This document shows, piece by piece, positions 16,957 to 24,117 of a DNA stretch of 43,477 bases. Numbering within the stretch: the first letter of the stretch is position 1; the number at the start of each line of letters is the position of its first letter. This stretch comes from Vibrio sp. 99-70-13A1 (GTDB lineage: Bacteria > Pseudomonadota > Gammaproteobacteria > Enterobacterales > Vibrionaceae). Location: assembly GCF_013114625.1 (NCBI RefSeq), contig NZ_VTXD01000039.1:1-43477 (forward strand), in the 5' to 3' direction. Under the pieces are notes generated by a model that made no database searches, was not told the origin of the DNA, and saw only the letters and a program-made list of their open reading frames with translations. The position numbers were made by a program, and so were the translations under genes.

Positions 16957-18291
16957 TTAACTTGGAAGTACTACGGTGATACACAGCCCTTTATTTGGGG
17001 CATTTTTAGCGGTGACAGTGCCATGTACCGCTTCTATGTGCCGTTTAGCAAGCGCTAAGCCTACACCAAACCCTTTTCTGGTTCCTACTTGGGTAGGCGT
17101 TTTAAAGAAAGGCGTAAAGATCTTTTCATAGAAAATAGGCTCAATACCAGGTCCACTGTCAGTGAAAGTAACTTGTGCTTTTTTCCCTACTTTTTGGATG
17201 TTGACAGTCAATACTTCACCTTCAGGAGTATAACGTAAGCCATTACGCAGGATGTTTTCAAATGCTTGCCCTAATGCTCTCTGATTTGAATAGGAAAGGT
17301 GGAGGTGGTCTGCAGACTGAACATCAATGGTTCTATCTGGGTATTCAAATGAAGCATCATCAATAATTGCATCGATGAGCTCAGTTAGGTCAAATGAGTC
17401 TTGCCTTAAGTCGGGTCGCTCGTTTTCAATCCACGCTAAAGTGAGCGTATCTTCAGCAAGCATTCGCATATTTTGAGTTTCGTTTTTTATACGCTCAAGC
17501 ATAAGATCGGGCTTGATGCTTTGATCGATGCAATCCAGTGCCATTTCAACTCTTGCGATTGGCGTTCGAATCTCATGAGACATATCCGATAGCAGGTTTC
17601 GATTATGTTCAATGATATTAGAAGTTCGCTCTGCCATATGATCAAATGTCTTTGCAACTAGGCTGATCTCATCTGATCCTAAAACGAGGTGATCACTAAT
17701 TCGTGCATTAAAGTTACCTTTACTGAACTCCTGTGTTGCACGGTGGAAGTGCTGCAAAGGGCGCATAACATAGCGATATAAATAGATGGTTAATGCAAGA
17801 AGGGCTGTAAAGGGAATAATGATGCGAAACAGCCAGAAAGCGTGTGACATATAAGTGCCAGGGCGCATTCTGTCAGGTAGTAGGATGAGGAAGTGGTGAT
17901 CTCGAGGGGTGAGGGCGATTTCCATTATGGGGTTATTGGGGAAGTTTAAGTGTATTTTCCATTCCACATTACGGCCAATGCCATAGCCTTCCCAAAACCG
18001 TTCGCTGAGAGGGTTCCCAGCAAGAACTTGAATATCCGATTGAACAACCGTGACCCAGGTATTCTCGGTTTCAGAGAGTTGGTTGACCCAAGTATCTAGT
18101 TCCCCTAATTGTCTCTTTTCAATATATTGCTGAGCGGTGTCTCCCCAACTTAGTAGTTCTTGCTGGTGGGATTCCTTTAGGTAGCTCATTTTCTCATTTG
18201 AGAGAATAGCAGCGCTATGCAGTAAAGAAAAAAAGATCACTACTCCAAAAGATAAAACGATAAACAAACGCCAAAACAGTAGCTTCTTCAT
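16957..18291 (-). CDS. Sensor histidine kinase of an iron-linked two-component system
   Basis: A 444-residue inner-membrane kinase. TM1 spans about residues 8-30, a periplasmic domain of about 120 residues follows to TM2 at 152-173 (FWLFRIIIPFTALLALTIYL), then HAMP to about 226, HisKA with MSHEIRTPIAR (phospho-acceptor H239), and HATPase with NILRNGLRYT, DSGPGI and GFGVGLALAKRH. Its ATG overlaps the stop of the response regulator by four bases, so the two are translationally coupled. The operon has a Fur box at its start and a TonB receptor after it, like the PfeRS/PfeA system of Pseudomonas and PeuRS/PeuA of Vibrio parahaemolyticus. I infer that this kinase senses a ferric chelate or its periplasmic arrival. 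A small cation is the alternative. Confidence 0.88.
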   Translation of the reverse strand: MKKLLFWRLFIVLSFGVVIFFSLLHSAAILSNEKMSYLKESHQQELLSWGDTAQQYIEKRQLGELDTWVNQLSETENTWVTVVQSDIQVLAGNPLSERFWEGYGIGRNVEWKIHLNFPNNPIMEIALTPRDHHFLILLPDRMRPGTYMSHAFWLFRIIIPFTALLALTIYLYRYVMRPLQHFHRATQEFSKGNFNARISDHLVLGSDEISLVAKTFDHMAERTSNIIEHNRNLLSDMSHEIRTPIARVEMALDCIDQSIKPDLMLERIKNETQNMRMLAEDTLTLAWIENERPDLRQDSFDLTELIDAIIDDASFEYPDRTIDVQSADHLHLSYSNQRALGQAFENILRNGLRYTPEGEVLTVNIQKVGKKAQVTFTDSGPGIEPIFYEKIFTPFFKTPTQVGTRKGFGVGLALAKRHIEAVHGTVTAKNAPNKGLCITVVLPS

Positions 18292-19052
18292 TTCAGGATG
18301 TACCCTTTACCGTGAACGGTTTGAATGCGATCTGTTGCCATCCCCTCTGCGATTAGACGCTTGCGAACACGGCTTAAATGCATATCTAGGCTACGGTCGT
18401 ATTGGCTGAAATTTCTTTCGAGTACCGCTTGATATAAATAGGGTTTGGTTTGAACCGAGCCAGCATTTTGCATAAGTACCCATAACAATTTGAATTGTAT
18501 AGGGGTAAATTGAATCGGCTTGTCAGGTGCATTAACTTGAGCACTATTGATTTCGACAGTTTGCTCTAGCCTGTTTAATTCCAGTTCTTGGTAACGCAAA
18601 ATATTTAGGGAACTTGGTTGAGGTGTTGGTTGGGTTCTTCTCAATACCGCTTCAATTCTTAAGCTGATTTCAGTAAAGCTACAAGGTTTAGAAATATAAT
18701 CATCAGCTCCGGATTGAAAGCCTCTTATACGATGTTCTTCAGCACCATGTGCAGTCAGGATAATGACCGGGGTTTTAGCATTTGCATTGATAAAATTTAA
18801 TAAACTGAAACCATCAATATTAGGCACATCCACATCAAGTAAAACTAAATCGTACTGGGAGTGCTGCAGATGTTCTAGGGCTTGTGAACCACAGGTAACG
18901 CTCGTCACTTTGTATTGTTTTGCCCTAAGTAAATCTGTGAGTTGCTCATTTAGTGTGATGTCATCTTCAACCACAAGTAATGATAGGGGATTGGCAGTAG
19001 AAGCGATTTGAGCAGAAATTTCGGATGAGGCAAAACCATTAGTGAGGAACAT
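18288..19052 (-). CDS. OmpR-family response regulator of the iron-linked system
   Basis: A 254-residue regulator with a receiver domain (LLVVEDDITLNEQL, phospho-acceptor D73 in LLDVDVPNIDG, TAHG, and ISKPCS with the conserved Lys) and a C-terminal winged helix (IQFTPIQFKLLWVLMQ, YDRSLDMHLSRVRKRL, TVHGKGYIL). The frame runs up to 19112, but the extra N-terminal codons would be spelled by the Fur box itself (19071-19089). I therefore place the start at the ATG of 19052, giving a 23-residue leader before the receiver; an ATG at 19079 is the alternative. The first gene of the operon with the kinase, under its own Fur box. It probably activates the adjacent receptor gene, as in other kinase/regulator/receptor clusters. 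Confidence 0.85.
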   Translation of the reverse strand: MFLTNGFASSEISAQIASTANPLSLLVVEDDITLNEQLTDLLRAKQYKVTSVTCGSQALEHLQHSQYDLVLLDVDVPNIDGFSLLNFINANAKTPVIILTAHGAEEHRIRGFQSGADDYISKPCSFTEISLRIEAVLRRTQPTPQPSSLNILRYQELELNRLEQTVEINSAQVNAPDKPIQFTPIQFKLLWVLMQNAGSVQTKPYLYQAVLERNFSQYDRSLDMHLSRVRKRLIAEGMATDRIQTVHGKGYILK

Positions 19053-19070
19053 GTATTCTTTGAATTTATT

Positions 19071-19089
19071 GATAATGGTTTTCATTATC
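19071..19089. promoter_or_regulatory. Fur box upstream of the two-component operon
   Basis: GATAATGGTTTTCATTATC. Read on the minus strand it matches 17 of 19 positions of the Fur consensus, with perfect GATAAT/ATTATC-type arms. It lies 19 bases upstream of the proposed start of the response regulator, so both parts of this iron module should be repressed when iron is plentiful. Confidence 0.85.
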
Positions 19090-19279
19090 AATAAAAGTGA
19101 TGAAAAATGCAATCAAGGATAAAATAGAAACAACAAGAAAGGTGACCGTATCACTTTTGGTTGGCTAACTTGTATATCAGATAAAAATTGATGAAAGCGA
19201 TTGAGTTAGCTCTCATTAAGAGAAAGTATTGTAAGGAATGTTCGGTGAATAGTTCTTTATGAATAAAGGATTAGATAAG

Positions 19280-19316
19280 TTGTCTAGCTTATTAAGTACA
19301 TTAATAGGCTAGACAA
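19280..19316. other. Long hairpin downstream of the RNA methyltransferase gene
   Basis: TTGTCTAGCTTATTA (19280-19294) pairs with TAATAGGCTAGACAA (19302-19316), 15 pairs with one G-T wobble, around a 7-base loop. It lies 76 bases after the methyltransferase stop on the minus strand. There is no T-run on either side, so it is either a terminator of unusual form, a 3'-end stabiliser, or a CTAGACAA-type operator. The rest of 19090-19391 has nothing else I can support. Confidence 0.6.
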
Positions 19317-19391
19317 ATGTGGTAAATCGTCGATTTATTCAATAGCCGGCAATCAACTAATTAACGATATGACGAATTATTAGCTATTCAA

Positions 19392-20129
19392 CTATGAGTT
19401 ATGCTGGCGACGAATATTATCTAAGATGATGCCAGTTGCCATTGCTACATTTAAAGACTCAGCGCCACCAAATGCAGGTATCGTAATTTTGTCGGTGACA
19501 AATTTAGCGGCTTCTTCACGAATGCCATGGGACTCACTGCCCATTAGTAAAATACCTTCAGCAGAGAACTCCGTTTGGTGGGTGCTCACACCCTCAAGAA
19601 ACGCGCCGTAAATAGGTAAGTTAGCTTGGCTTAAGTAGTTTGGTAAATCCGTTTGGCTAACATGAACACGCCCAAAACTGCCCATCGTCGCGCTGATCGT
19701 TTTAGGATTATAAGGATCAGCACAGTCACTACTTGCGACAATGTGCTTAATGCCATACCAATCGGCGACACGGATAATCGTCCCTAGGTTGCCTGGGTCT
19801 GAAACGCCATCTAAAGCAATCATTAAGTCTTGCGCCTTAGGAAGATCAAATGATGGGATTTCAACCACTGCGATAGCTGCATTGTTGCTGACTAACGTGC
19901 TTGCTTTCGTCAGGTCATCTAAAGATGCTTCGACACAATTAAAACCTTGTAATGCTATAGGGTTATCAGTCAAAAATTCGCTTGTAGCAAAGACATTTTG
20001 TACCGATAGGTTGCTATTCGTTAGCTCAAGAACATTTTTTTCCCCTTGAACGAGAAATAGACCATGAGCTTTACGCTGTTTCTTTTGACCGAGAGCACGA
20101 AGGAGTTTTAATTGGTTTTTTGAGATCAT
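19392..20129 (-). CDS. TrmH/SpoU-family RNA 2'-O-methyltransferase
   Basis: A 245-residue SPOUT methyltransferase that moves a methyl group from S-adenosylmethionine to a ribose 2'-OH in rRNA or tRNA. The N-terminal substrate-binding part (KAHGLFLVQGEKNVLEL) is of the RlmB/TsnR L30e-like type. The trefoil-knot domain shows the three usual motifs: LDGVSDPGNLGTIIRVADW, ILLMGSESHGI and SLNVAMATGIILDNIRR. TrmL is shorter and TrmH has a different N-terminus, so this is one of the less defined paralogues. An AGGA Shine-Dalgarno precedes the ATG at 20129. It is monocistronic. The target nucleotide is unknown. Confidence 0.88.
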   Translation of the reverse strand: MISKNQLKLLRALGQKKQRKAHGLFLVQGEKNVLELTNSNLSVQNVFATSEFLTDNPIALQGFNCVEASLDDLTKASTLVSNNAAIAVVEIPSFDLPKAQDLMIALDGVSDPGNLGTIIRVADWYGIKHIVASSDCADPYNPKTISATMGSFGRVHVSQTDLPNYLSQANLPIYGAFLEGVSTHQTEFSAEGILLMGSESHGIREEAAKFVTDKITIPAFGGAESLNVAMATGIILDNIRRQHNS

Positions 20130-20269
20130 CTTTTTATCCTAAATATAAGCTCGCGCATTATAGAGTATGGGTTGTGAGACTCAAAGCTCTCCTTTGAAAA
20201 AGATCAGAAGTCGTTATTGTTTAAACGAGTATTTAGAATGGTTGCGGGATACTTAACTTGCATTGAAGA

Positions 20270-20297
20270 AGACCTTAGCTTTAACGGGCTAAGGTCT
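20270..20297 (-). terminator. Terminator hairpin of the aldo/keto reductase gene
   Basis: AGACCTTAGC (20270-20279) pairs with GCTAAGGTCT (20288-20297) around an 8-base loop. On the minus strand it is followed by TCTTC. It lies 57 bases after the stop at 20354. Confidence 0.65.
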
Positions 20298-20353
20298 GTT
20301 GGTTTTGGTGTTAAATAAGCTTGAAGTAGTTTATATGAACGTTCTGAAAAAAA

Positions 20354-21406
20354 TTAATAAGGAACAGGATAGCGCTTAAAAACGGTATTGATGTCTGATA
20401 GAACGCCTTCTGATAAAGGCTTACTGAAAGCTGCGATATTTTCACGTAGTTGATCCATCGTTGTAGCCCCGATGATTGTAGAAGTGACGCCATCAACTTG
20501 ATCACACCAAGCAAGAGCTAACTGGCTTGGTGTAAAACCATGGGCATTCGCCACTTCAACATAGCCTTTTACTGCTTCATTTGCCGCTTTAGTATCTCTG
20601 AAAATTCCTTTTCGCTGCATGTAGGTCCATCGGCTTCCTTCTGGTCGTGCGCCATCAATATATTTACCGCTTAGCATGCCAGCAGCTAAAGGAGACCAAG
20701 GAAGGTAGGCAATATCTTCATGGACACAGTTCTCAATTAGGTAAGGCCAATCTTTAGTGTGTAATAGGCTGAACTCATTTTGTATTGAAACCATGCGTGG
20801 TAAGTCGTGTTTATCACTGAGTTTCAAATACGTATTAATGCCCCACGTTGAATCATCTGATAAACCACAGTGACGAATTTTCCCAGCTTTCATGCAAACT
20901 GAAAGTGCCTGAAGGATCTCTAGCATTTGAGCTTCATGTACGTGTCGGTCGATGTCAGAAAATGAGATTTGGTTTGGAGCATGCTTACCAAAATGCGCAG
21001 TGGTTCGATTTGGCCAGTGGAGTTGATATAAATCGATGTAGTCGGTCTGTAATCGTTTTAAAGAAGCATCCACAGCTGCGATCACGGCTTCGCCTGTAAT
21101 AGGGCCACCATTTCTTACCCAAGGAAGGCCAGGGCCTGCAATCTTAGACGCAATGATCACTTCACTTCTGCGCTGTGGGTTTCTTGAAAGCCAGTCACCA
21201 ATAATGGCTTCCGTTTTACCATAAGTATCGGGTGAGGGCGGGACAGCATACATTTCGGCAGTATCAATAAAGTTGATACCTTGGCTTAAAGCAAATTCGA
21301 TCTGTTGATCAGCTTCTTGCTGAGTATTTTGAAGACCCCACGTCATGCTGCCTAGACAAATTCGAGAGACAGAAAGCTGACTACTTCCTAAAGGTGAATA
21401 ATCCAT
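20354..21406 (-). CDS. tas: Aldo/keto reductase, Tas family
   Basis: A 350-residue NADP(H)-dependent aldo/keto reductase with the TIM-barrel catalytic set: D-AEMYAVPPSPDTYG (catalytic Asp and Tyr near residues 48-53), the Lys of VIIASKIAGPG, and the His of LYQLHWPNRTT. It follows E. coli Tas closely in layout: MTWG-QN near the start, EMYxVPPxPxTxGxTE, DSLKRLQTDY, HDLPRxVxIQN, and SPLAAGMLSGKYIDGARPEGSR, with STxxGATTMDQLxxNI near the end. Tas was found as a suppressor of tyrosine auxotrophy in starved E. coli; its natural substrate is not established. It is monocistronic, with a GGGA Shine-Dalgarno upstream. Confidence 0.88.
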   Translation of the reverse strand: MDYSPLGSSQLSVSRICLGSMTWGLQNTQQEADQQIEFALSQGINFIDTAEMYAVPPSPDTYGKTEAIIGDWLSRNPQRRSEVIIASKIAGPGLPWVRNGGPITGEAVIAAVDASLKRLQTDYIDLYQLHWPNRTTAHFGKHAPNQISFSDIDRHVHEAQMLEILQALSVCMKAGKIRHCGLSDDSTWGINTYLKLSDKHDLPRMVSIQNEFSLLHTKDWPYLIENCVHEDIAYLPWSPLAAGMLSGKYIDGARPEGSRWTYMQRKGIFRDTKAANEAVKGYVEVANAHGFTPSQLALAWCDQVDGVTSTIIGATTMDQLRENIAAFSKPLSEGVLSDINTVFKRYPVPY

Positions 21407-21523
21407 TTTATTTGATTCCCATAAACGATATACATCCAGTATTTTCTAATTCATCACTTGAGAGTGGAACTGGCGTGTAAAAATGCAGATACAAATAATT
21501 AACACAAAACGAGGAGGTAGGGT

Positions 21524-21559
21524 ATGGAATTTTGGGGCAGGCGTTATATTTTTGGATAA
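21524..21559 (+). CDS. Candidate 11-codon micro-ORF with strong Shine-Dalgarno
   Basis: GAGGAGGTAGGGT directly precedes ATG, followed by MEFWGRRYIFG and TAA. The Shine-Dalgarno is the best in this intergenic stretch, and a hairpin follows at 21610-21642, so a short transcript is possible. Nothing else supports it: the peptide matches no leader I know, and the aldo/keto reductase is divergent. It could be a chance purine run. Confidence 0.25.
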   Translation: MEFWGRRYIFG

Positions 21560-21609
21560 GCGCAATAGTTTGGGTGGGCTCTATAACTTGGAGTCAGCGC
21601 TATAAAAGT

Positions 21610-21642
21610 AACCCTCTCATCGCGTCATGCAATGAGAGGGTT
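21610..21642. terminator. Hairpin terminator, probably for the 50-residue gene
   Basis: AACCCTCTCAT (21610-21620) pairs with ATGAGAGGGTT (21632-21642) around an 11-base loop. The minus-strand side continues ACTTTTATA, which fits termination of the small gene ending at 21675. Confidence 0.7.
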
Positions 21643-21674
21643 TAAGAAGTATTTACGCGTGCATGCTTAAAACA

Positions 21675-21827
21675 TTAAGCATCGCTTGAAGAGTCAAATC
21701 CACCTTGGATTTGTGCCTGCTTCAAAGCTTCTTGGCGTTGGATCTCTTTATCTGTATCAGTACCGGTTAGTTGAACCGAATCCTCAGAATGTTGAGGAAC
21801 TAAAACATAGTATTTATTGATAGTCAT
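21675..21827 (-). CDS. Small hypothetical protein (50 residues)
   Basis: A 50-residue frame starting MTINKYYVLVPQHSEDSVQL and ending with GGFDSSSDA and TAA. A GAGGG Shine-Dalgarno lies seven bases before the ATG, and a terminator hairpin sits 33 bases after the stop, so it has the full signals of a real gene despite its size. It is hydrophilic, Gln-rich in the second half (QRQEALKQAQIQ), without cysteines or a membrane segment. I do not recognise the family. Its neighbours, the aldo/keto reductase and pepT, give no functional hint. Confidence 0.65.
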   Translation of the reverse strand: MTINKYYVLVPQHSEDSVQLTGTDTDKEIQRQEALKQAQIQGGFDSSSDA

Positions 21828-21933
21828 AACGAACCCTCATGTAACGGTATACGAATCATGCAGGAGTTAAAAAATGTGATCATCATCCACTTTGTATTTT
21901 TTTTAGGCTGAGATAGAGGGCGTAGATACTTTC

Positions 21934-22026
21934 ATGATCATCCTGAATTATTCATATGTTGTTGTATTACTGACGTTCACCTCTTTATTGATTATAGGTA
22001 TAGCGAGAGAATCAGCAAAAAACTGA
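21934..22026 (+). CDS. Candidate 30-residue single-pass membrane peptide
   Basis: An ATG-to-TGA frame of 30 codons. Residues 2-24 are almost wholly hydrophobic (NYSYVVVLLTFTSLLIIGI at about 5-23) and the tail is charged (ARESAKN), the shape of a small inner-membrane protein. The nearest Shine-Dalgarno (GAGGG) is 14 bases upstream, which is long, so translation is uncertain. It lies between the divergent 50-residue gene and pepT. Confidence 0.3.
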   Translation: MIILNYSYVVVLLTFTSLLIIGIARESAKN

Positions 22027-22145
22027 TTTAGAGCAAAAACTTAAGGCTTTAGGGGCGTAAGATAAATTTTCTTTTTCGCTGGTAGTACATAAATAAAATT
22101 AATAACCAGTGAATGTTATTTCTATATTCCAAAGTGAGATTAATC

Positions 22146-23378
22146 ATGGAAAAGCTTGTTGAACGTTTCCTTCGCTACGTTACTTTTGATACTCAATCGG
22201 ATCCCGCTAATCAACATTGTCCGAGTTCATCTGGACAATTGGTCTTCGCAGATGCACTTAAATTAGAGCTAGAAACGCTAGGTTTATCGAATGTATCTCT
22301 AGATGCTAACGGTTATTTAATGGCAAGTTTGCCTTCTAATGTCGAGCATCCCGTACCGGCAATCGGTTTTATTGCTCACATGGATACTGCGCCTGATGCA
22401 TCGGGTAAAAATGTTTCACCGCAAGTGATTAAAGATTACCAAGGTGGCGAAATTACACTCGGTACTAGTGGTGAGAAACTGACTCCTGAGCAGTACCCTG
22501 ATCTTAACGCATTGCATGGTCATGACTTAATCACAACAGACGGCACTACGTTGCTTGGGGCTGATAATAAAGCGGGTATTGCTGAAATCCTTTCTGCTGT
22601 TGCCTACTTGATTGCTCATCCTGAACTTAAGCACGGCGAGATCTGTATTGGCTTTACTCCAGATGAAGAAATCGGCCGTGGTGCAAACTTCTTCGATGTT
22701 GAAAAATTTGGCGCGAAATGGGCTTACACGATTGATGGTGGACCGGTTGGCGAGTTGGAATTTGAAAACTTTAATGCAACCAGCGCTGATGTTATCTGCC
22801 ATGGTGTGAATGTTCACCCAGGTACTGCAAAAGATAAAATGGTTAACGCCATGAATATTGCGGCTCAATTTCAATTGATGATGCCAGTGGAAGAAACGCC
22901 TGAATGTACCGAGGGCTACGAAGGCTTTTATCACCTGAAATCCGCTGAAATGGGCGTTGCACGATCTGAACTAGGTTATATTATTCGTGATTTTGAACGT
23001 GAAGGTGTAGAAGCGCGTAAAGTATTTATGCAAAGCAAAGTGGATGAGTTAAATACTCGCTTGGAAAAAGGTCGAGTTGAGCTGGTGTTATCCGATAGCT
23101 ACTTCAACATGAAAGAGATGGTTGAACCTCACCAACATATTATCTACCTTGCTAAACAAGCAATGATTGAATGCGATGTTGAACCTATGATTAAGCCAAT
23201 TCGTGGTGGTACAGACGGAGCAAGATTGTCTTTCATGGGGTTACCTTGCCCAAATATCTTCACTGGCGGGTATAACTTCCACGGCATACATGAATTCATT
23301 ACTATTCAAGGCATGGAGCAAGCGGTAAAAGTCATCGTTGCTTTATCGCAAAAAACGGCTTTGAGCTATAAAGCATAA
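22146..23378 (+). CDS. pepT: Peptidase T (tripeptide aminopeptidase)
   Basis: A 410-residue zinc aminopeptidase of family M20 that removes the N-terminal residue from tripeptides in the cytosol. Metal and catalytic residues are visible: H78 and D80 in IAHMDTAPDASG, D140 in TLLGADNKAG, E174/E175 in TPDEEIGRG, an Asp near 197 in YTIDGGP, and a late His in FTGGYNFHGIHEF. Length and motifs match Salmonella PepT. The start is the ATG of 22146 (MEKLVERFLRY); a frame opening at 22113 adds 11 unrelated residues. Salmonella pepT is induced by Fnr anaerobically; I see no clear Fnr box here. The 3' UTR has two copies of GTATTTAGG (23391 and 23405, 14-bp period). Confidence 0.95.
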   Translation: MEKLVERFLRYVTFDTQSDPANQHCPSSSGQLVFADALKLELETLGLSNVSLDANGYLMASLPSNVEHPVPAIGFIAHMDTAPDASGKNVSPQVIKDYQGGEITLGTSGEKLTPEQYPDLNALHGHDLITTDGTTLLGADNKAGIAEILSAVAYLIAHPELKHGEICIGFTPDEEIGRGANFFDVEKFGAKWAYTIDGGPVGELEFENFNATSADVICHGVNVHPGTAKDKMVNAMNIAAQFQLMMPVEETPECTEGYEGFYHLKSAEMGVARSELGYIIRDFEREGVEARKVFMQSKVDELNTRLEKGRVELVLSDSYFNMKEMVEPHQHIIYLAKQAMIECDVEPMIKPIRGGTDGARLSFMGLPCPNIFTGGYNFHGIHEFITIQGMEQAVKVIVALSQKTALSYKA

Positions 23379-23468
23379 AATTGAAAGACGGTATTTAGGT
23401 ATGAGTATTTAGGCATAAATAGTTTAAGTGCTGATAATCAATTGATATAAAACGCTTTCCCTTTTGAA

Positions 23469-23500
23469 TTTTATTCAGTAATCAATAATACTGAATAAAA
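23469..23500. promoter_or_regulatory. 12-bp perfect inverted repeat upstream of the DM13 gene
   Basis: TTTTATTCAGTA (23469-23480), an 8-base spacer, then TACTGAATAAAA (23489-23500). It ends 18 bases before the ATG and just before the GGGAG Shine-Dalgarno. With no T-run after it, it is a better operator or 5'-UTR hairpin candidate than a terminator for pepT. No known regulator consensus is recognised. Confidence 0.5.
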
Positions 23501-23518
23501 GCATTAAGGGAGTAAGCG

Positions 23519-23986
23519 ATGAAAAAGTTATTTTTACTTTGCACCCACTTAGCTGTGGGTGCTTTTGGTTTTGGGCTAGGTGTTTATGCTTTGCCAATAT
23601 TGATAGAGCCAGACTCTCCGTCTTCGGATTCCGTTCAAAGTATAAGTCAGCATGCCATCTATACTGGAGAGTTCAGTAAAAACAGGCAAGACAGCGATTT
23701 TCTACACTGGGGAGAGGGGATAGTCTCTATCAGTGACAGTGCGATTGCCTTTGAAGGTGAGTTGGCACCTGGTCCTGATTATAGGCTGTACCTATCACCC
23801 GTATTCATAGAAACAGAACAAGCTTTCAATGCCAGTAAAAAAGAAATGCTCCAAGTTGGAGAGGTGAAAACCTTTGATCGCTTTATGGTTGGGTTACCTG
23901 AAGACTTAGATCTTAATGCGTACAACACGGTTGTGATTTGGTGTGAAACTTTTGGGCAATTTATTACTTCCGCAAAGATAAAATGA
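23519..23986 (+). CDS. DM13 domain-containing exported protein
   Basis: A 155-residue protein with an N-terminal hydrophobic segment (residues 4-27, LFLLCTHLAVGAFGFGLGVYAL), then a DM13 domain. The domain begins at YTGEFSKNRQDSDFLHWGEG and continues with GELAPGPDYRLYLSP, VGEVKTFDRFMVGLPEDLDL and YNTVVIWCETFGQFITSAKI. The last part, with its VIWC-FGQFI pattern, is diagnostic. DM13 is a cytochrome b561-like-associated domain thought to act in redox or electron transfer, with a near-invariant cysteine that is present here. It is probably anchored in the inner membrane and faces the periplasm. GGGAG lies seven bases before the ATG. It stands alone between pepT and an MscS-type channel; the function is unproven. 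Confidence 0.85.
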   Translation: MKKLFLLCTHLAVGAFGFGLGVYALPILIEPDSPSSDSVQSISQHAIYTGEFSKNRQDSDFLHWGEGIVSISDSAIAFEGELAPGPDYRLYLSPVFIETEQAFNASKKEMLQVGEVKTFDRFMVGLPEDLDLNAYNTVVIWCETFGQFITSAKIK

Positions 23987-24008
23987 TAGCCTTGGCATAG
24001 CTATTTTT

Positions 24009-24050
24009 GTCATTAAAAATCGGTGTCATTAAAAACTGTGTCATTAAAAA
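24009..24050. repeat. Three copies of GTCATTAAAAA in the DM13 3' UTR
   Basis: GTCATTAAAAA starts at 24009, 24025 and 24040 (periods of 16 and 15 bp), between the stop (23986) and the terminator (24052). Confidence 0.9.
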
Positions 24051-24051
24051 A

Positions 24052-24080
24052 TAGGCGCTTATTTCTTGAGCGCTTTTTTA
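24052..24080 (+). terminator. Terminator of the DM13 gene
   Basis: GCGCT (24055-24059) pairs with AGCGC (24069-24073) around a 9-base loop, preceded by an A-run and followed by TTTTTTA. The stem is short but the flanking A/T runs extend it. Confidence 0.65.
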
Positions 24081-24117
24081 TTGTGCCACTGTGTTGTAGA
24101 GCCAAACGGAGTTAATA

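Noticed and set aside
18288..19112. Longer N-terminus for the response regulator
   Set aside because: The extra codons coincide with the Fur box and read like its translation (LIMKTIINK), so a downstream ATG is preferred.
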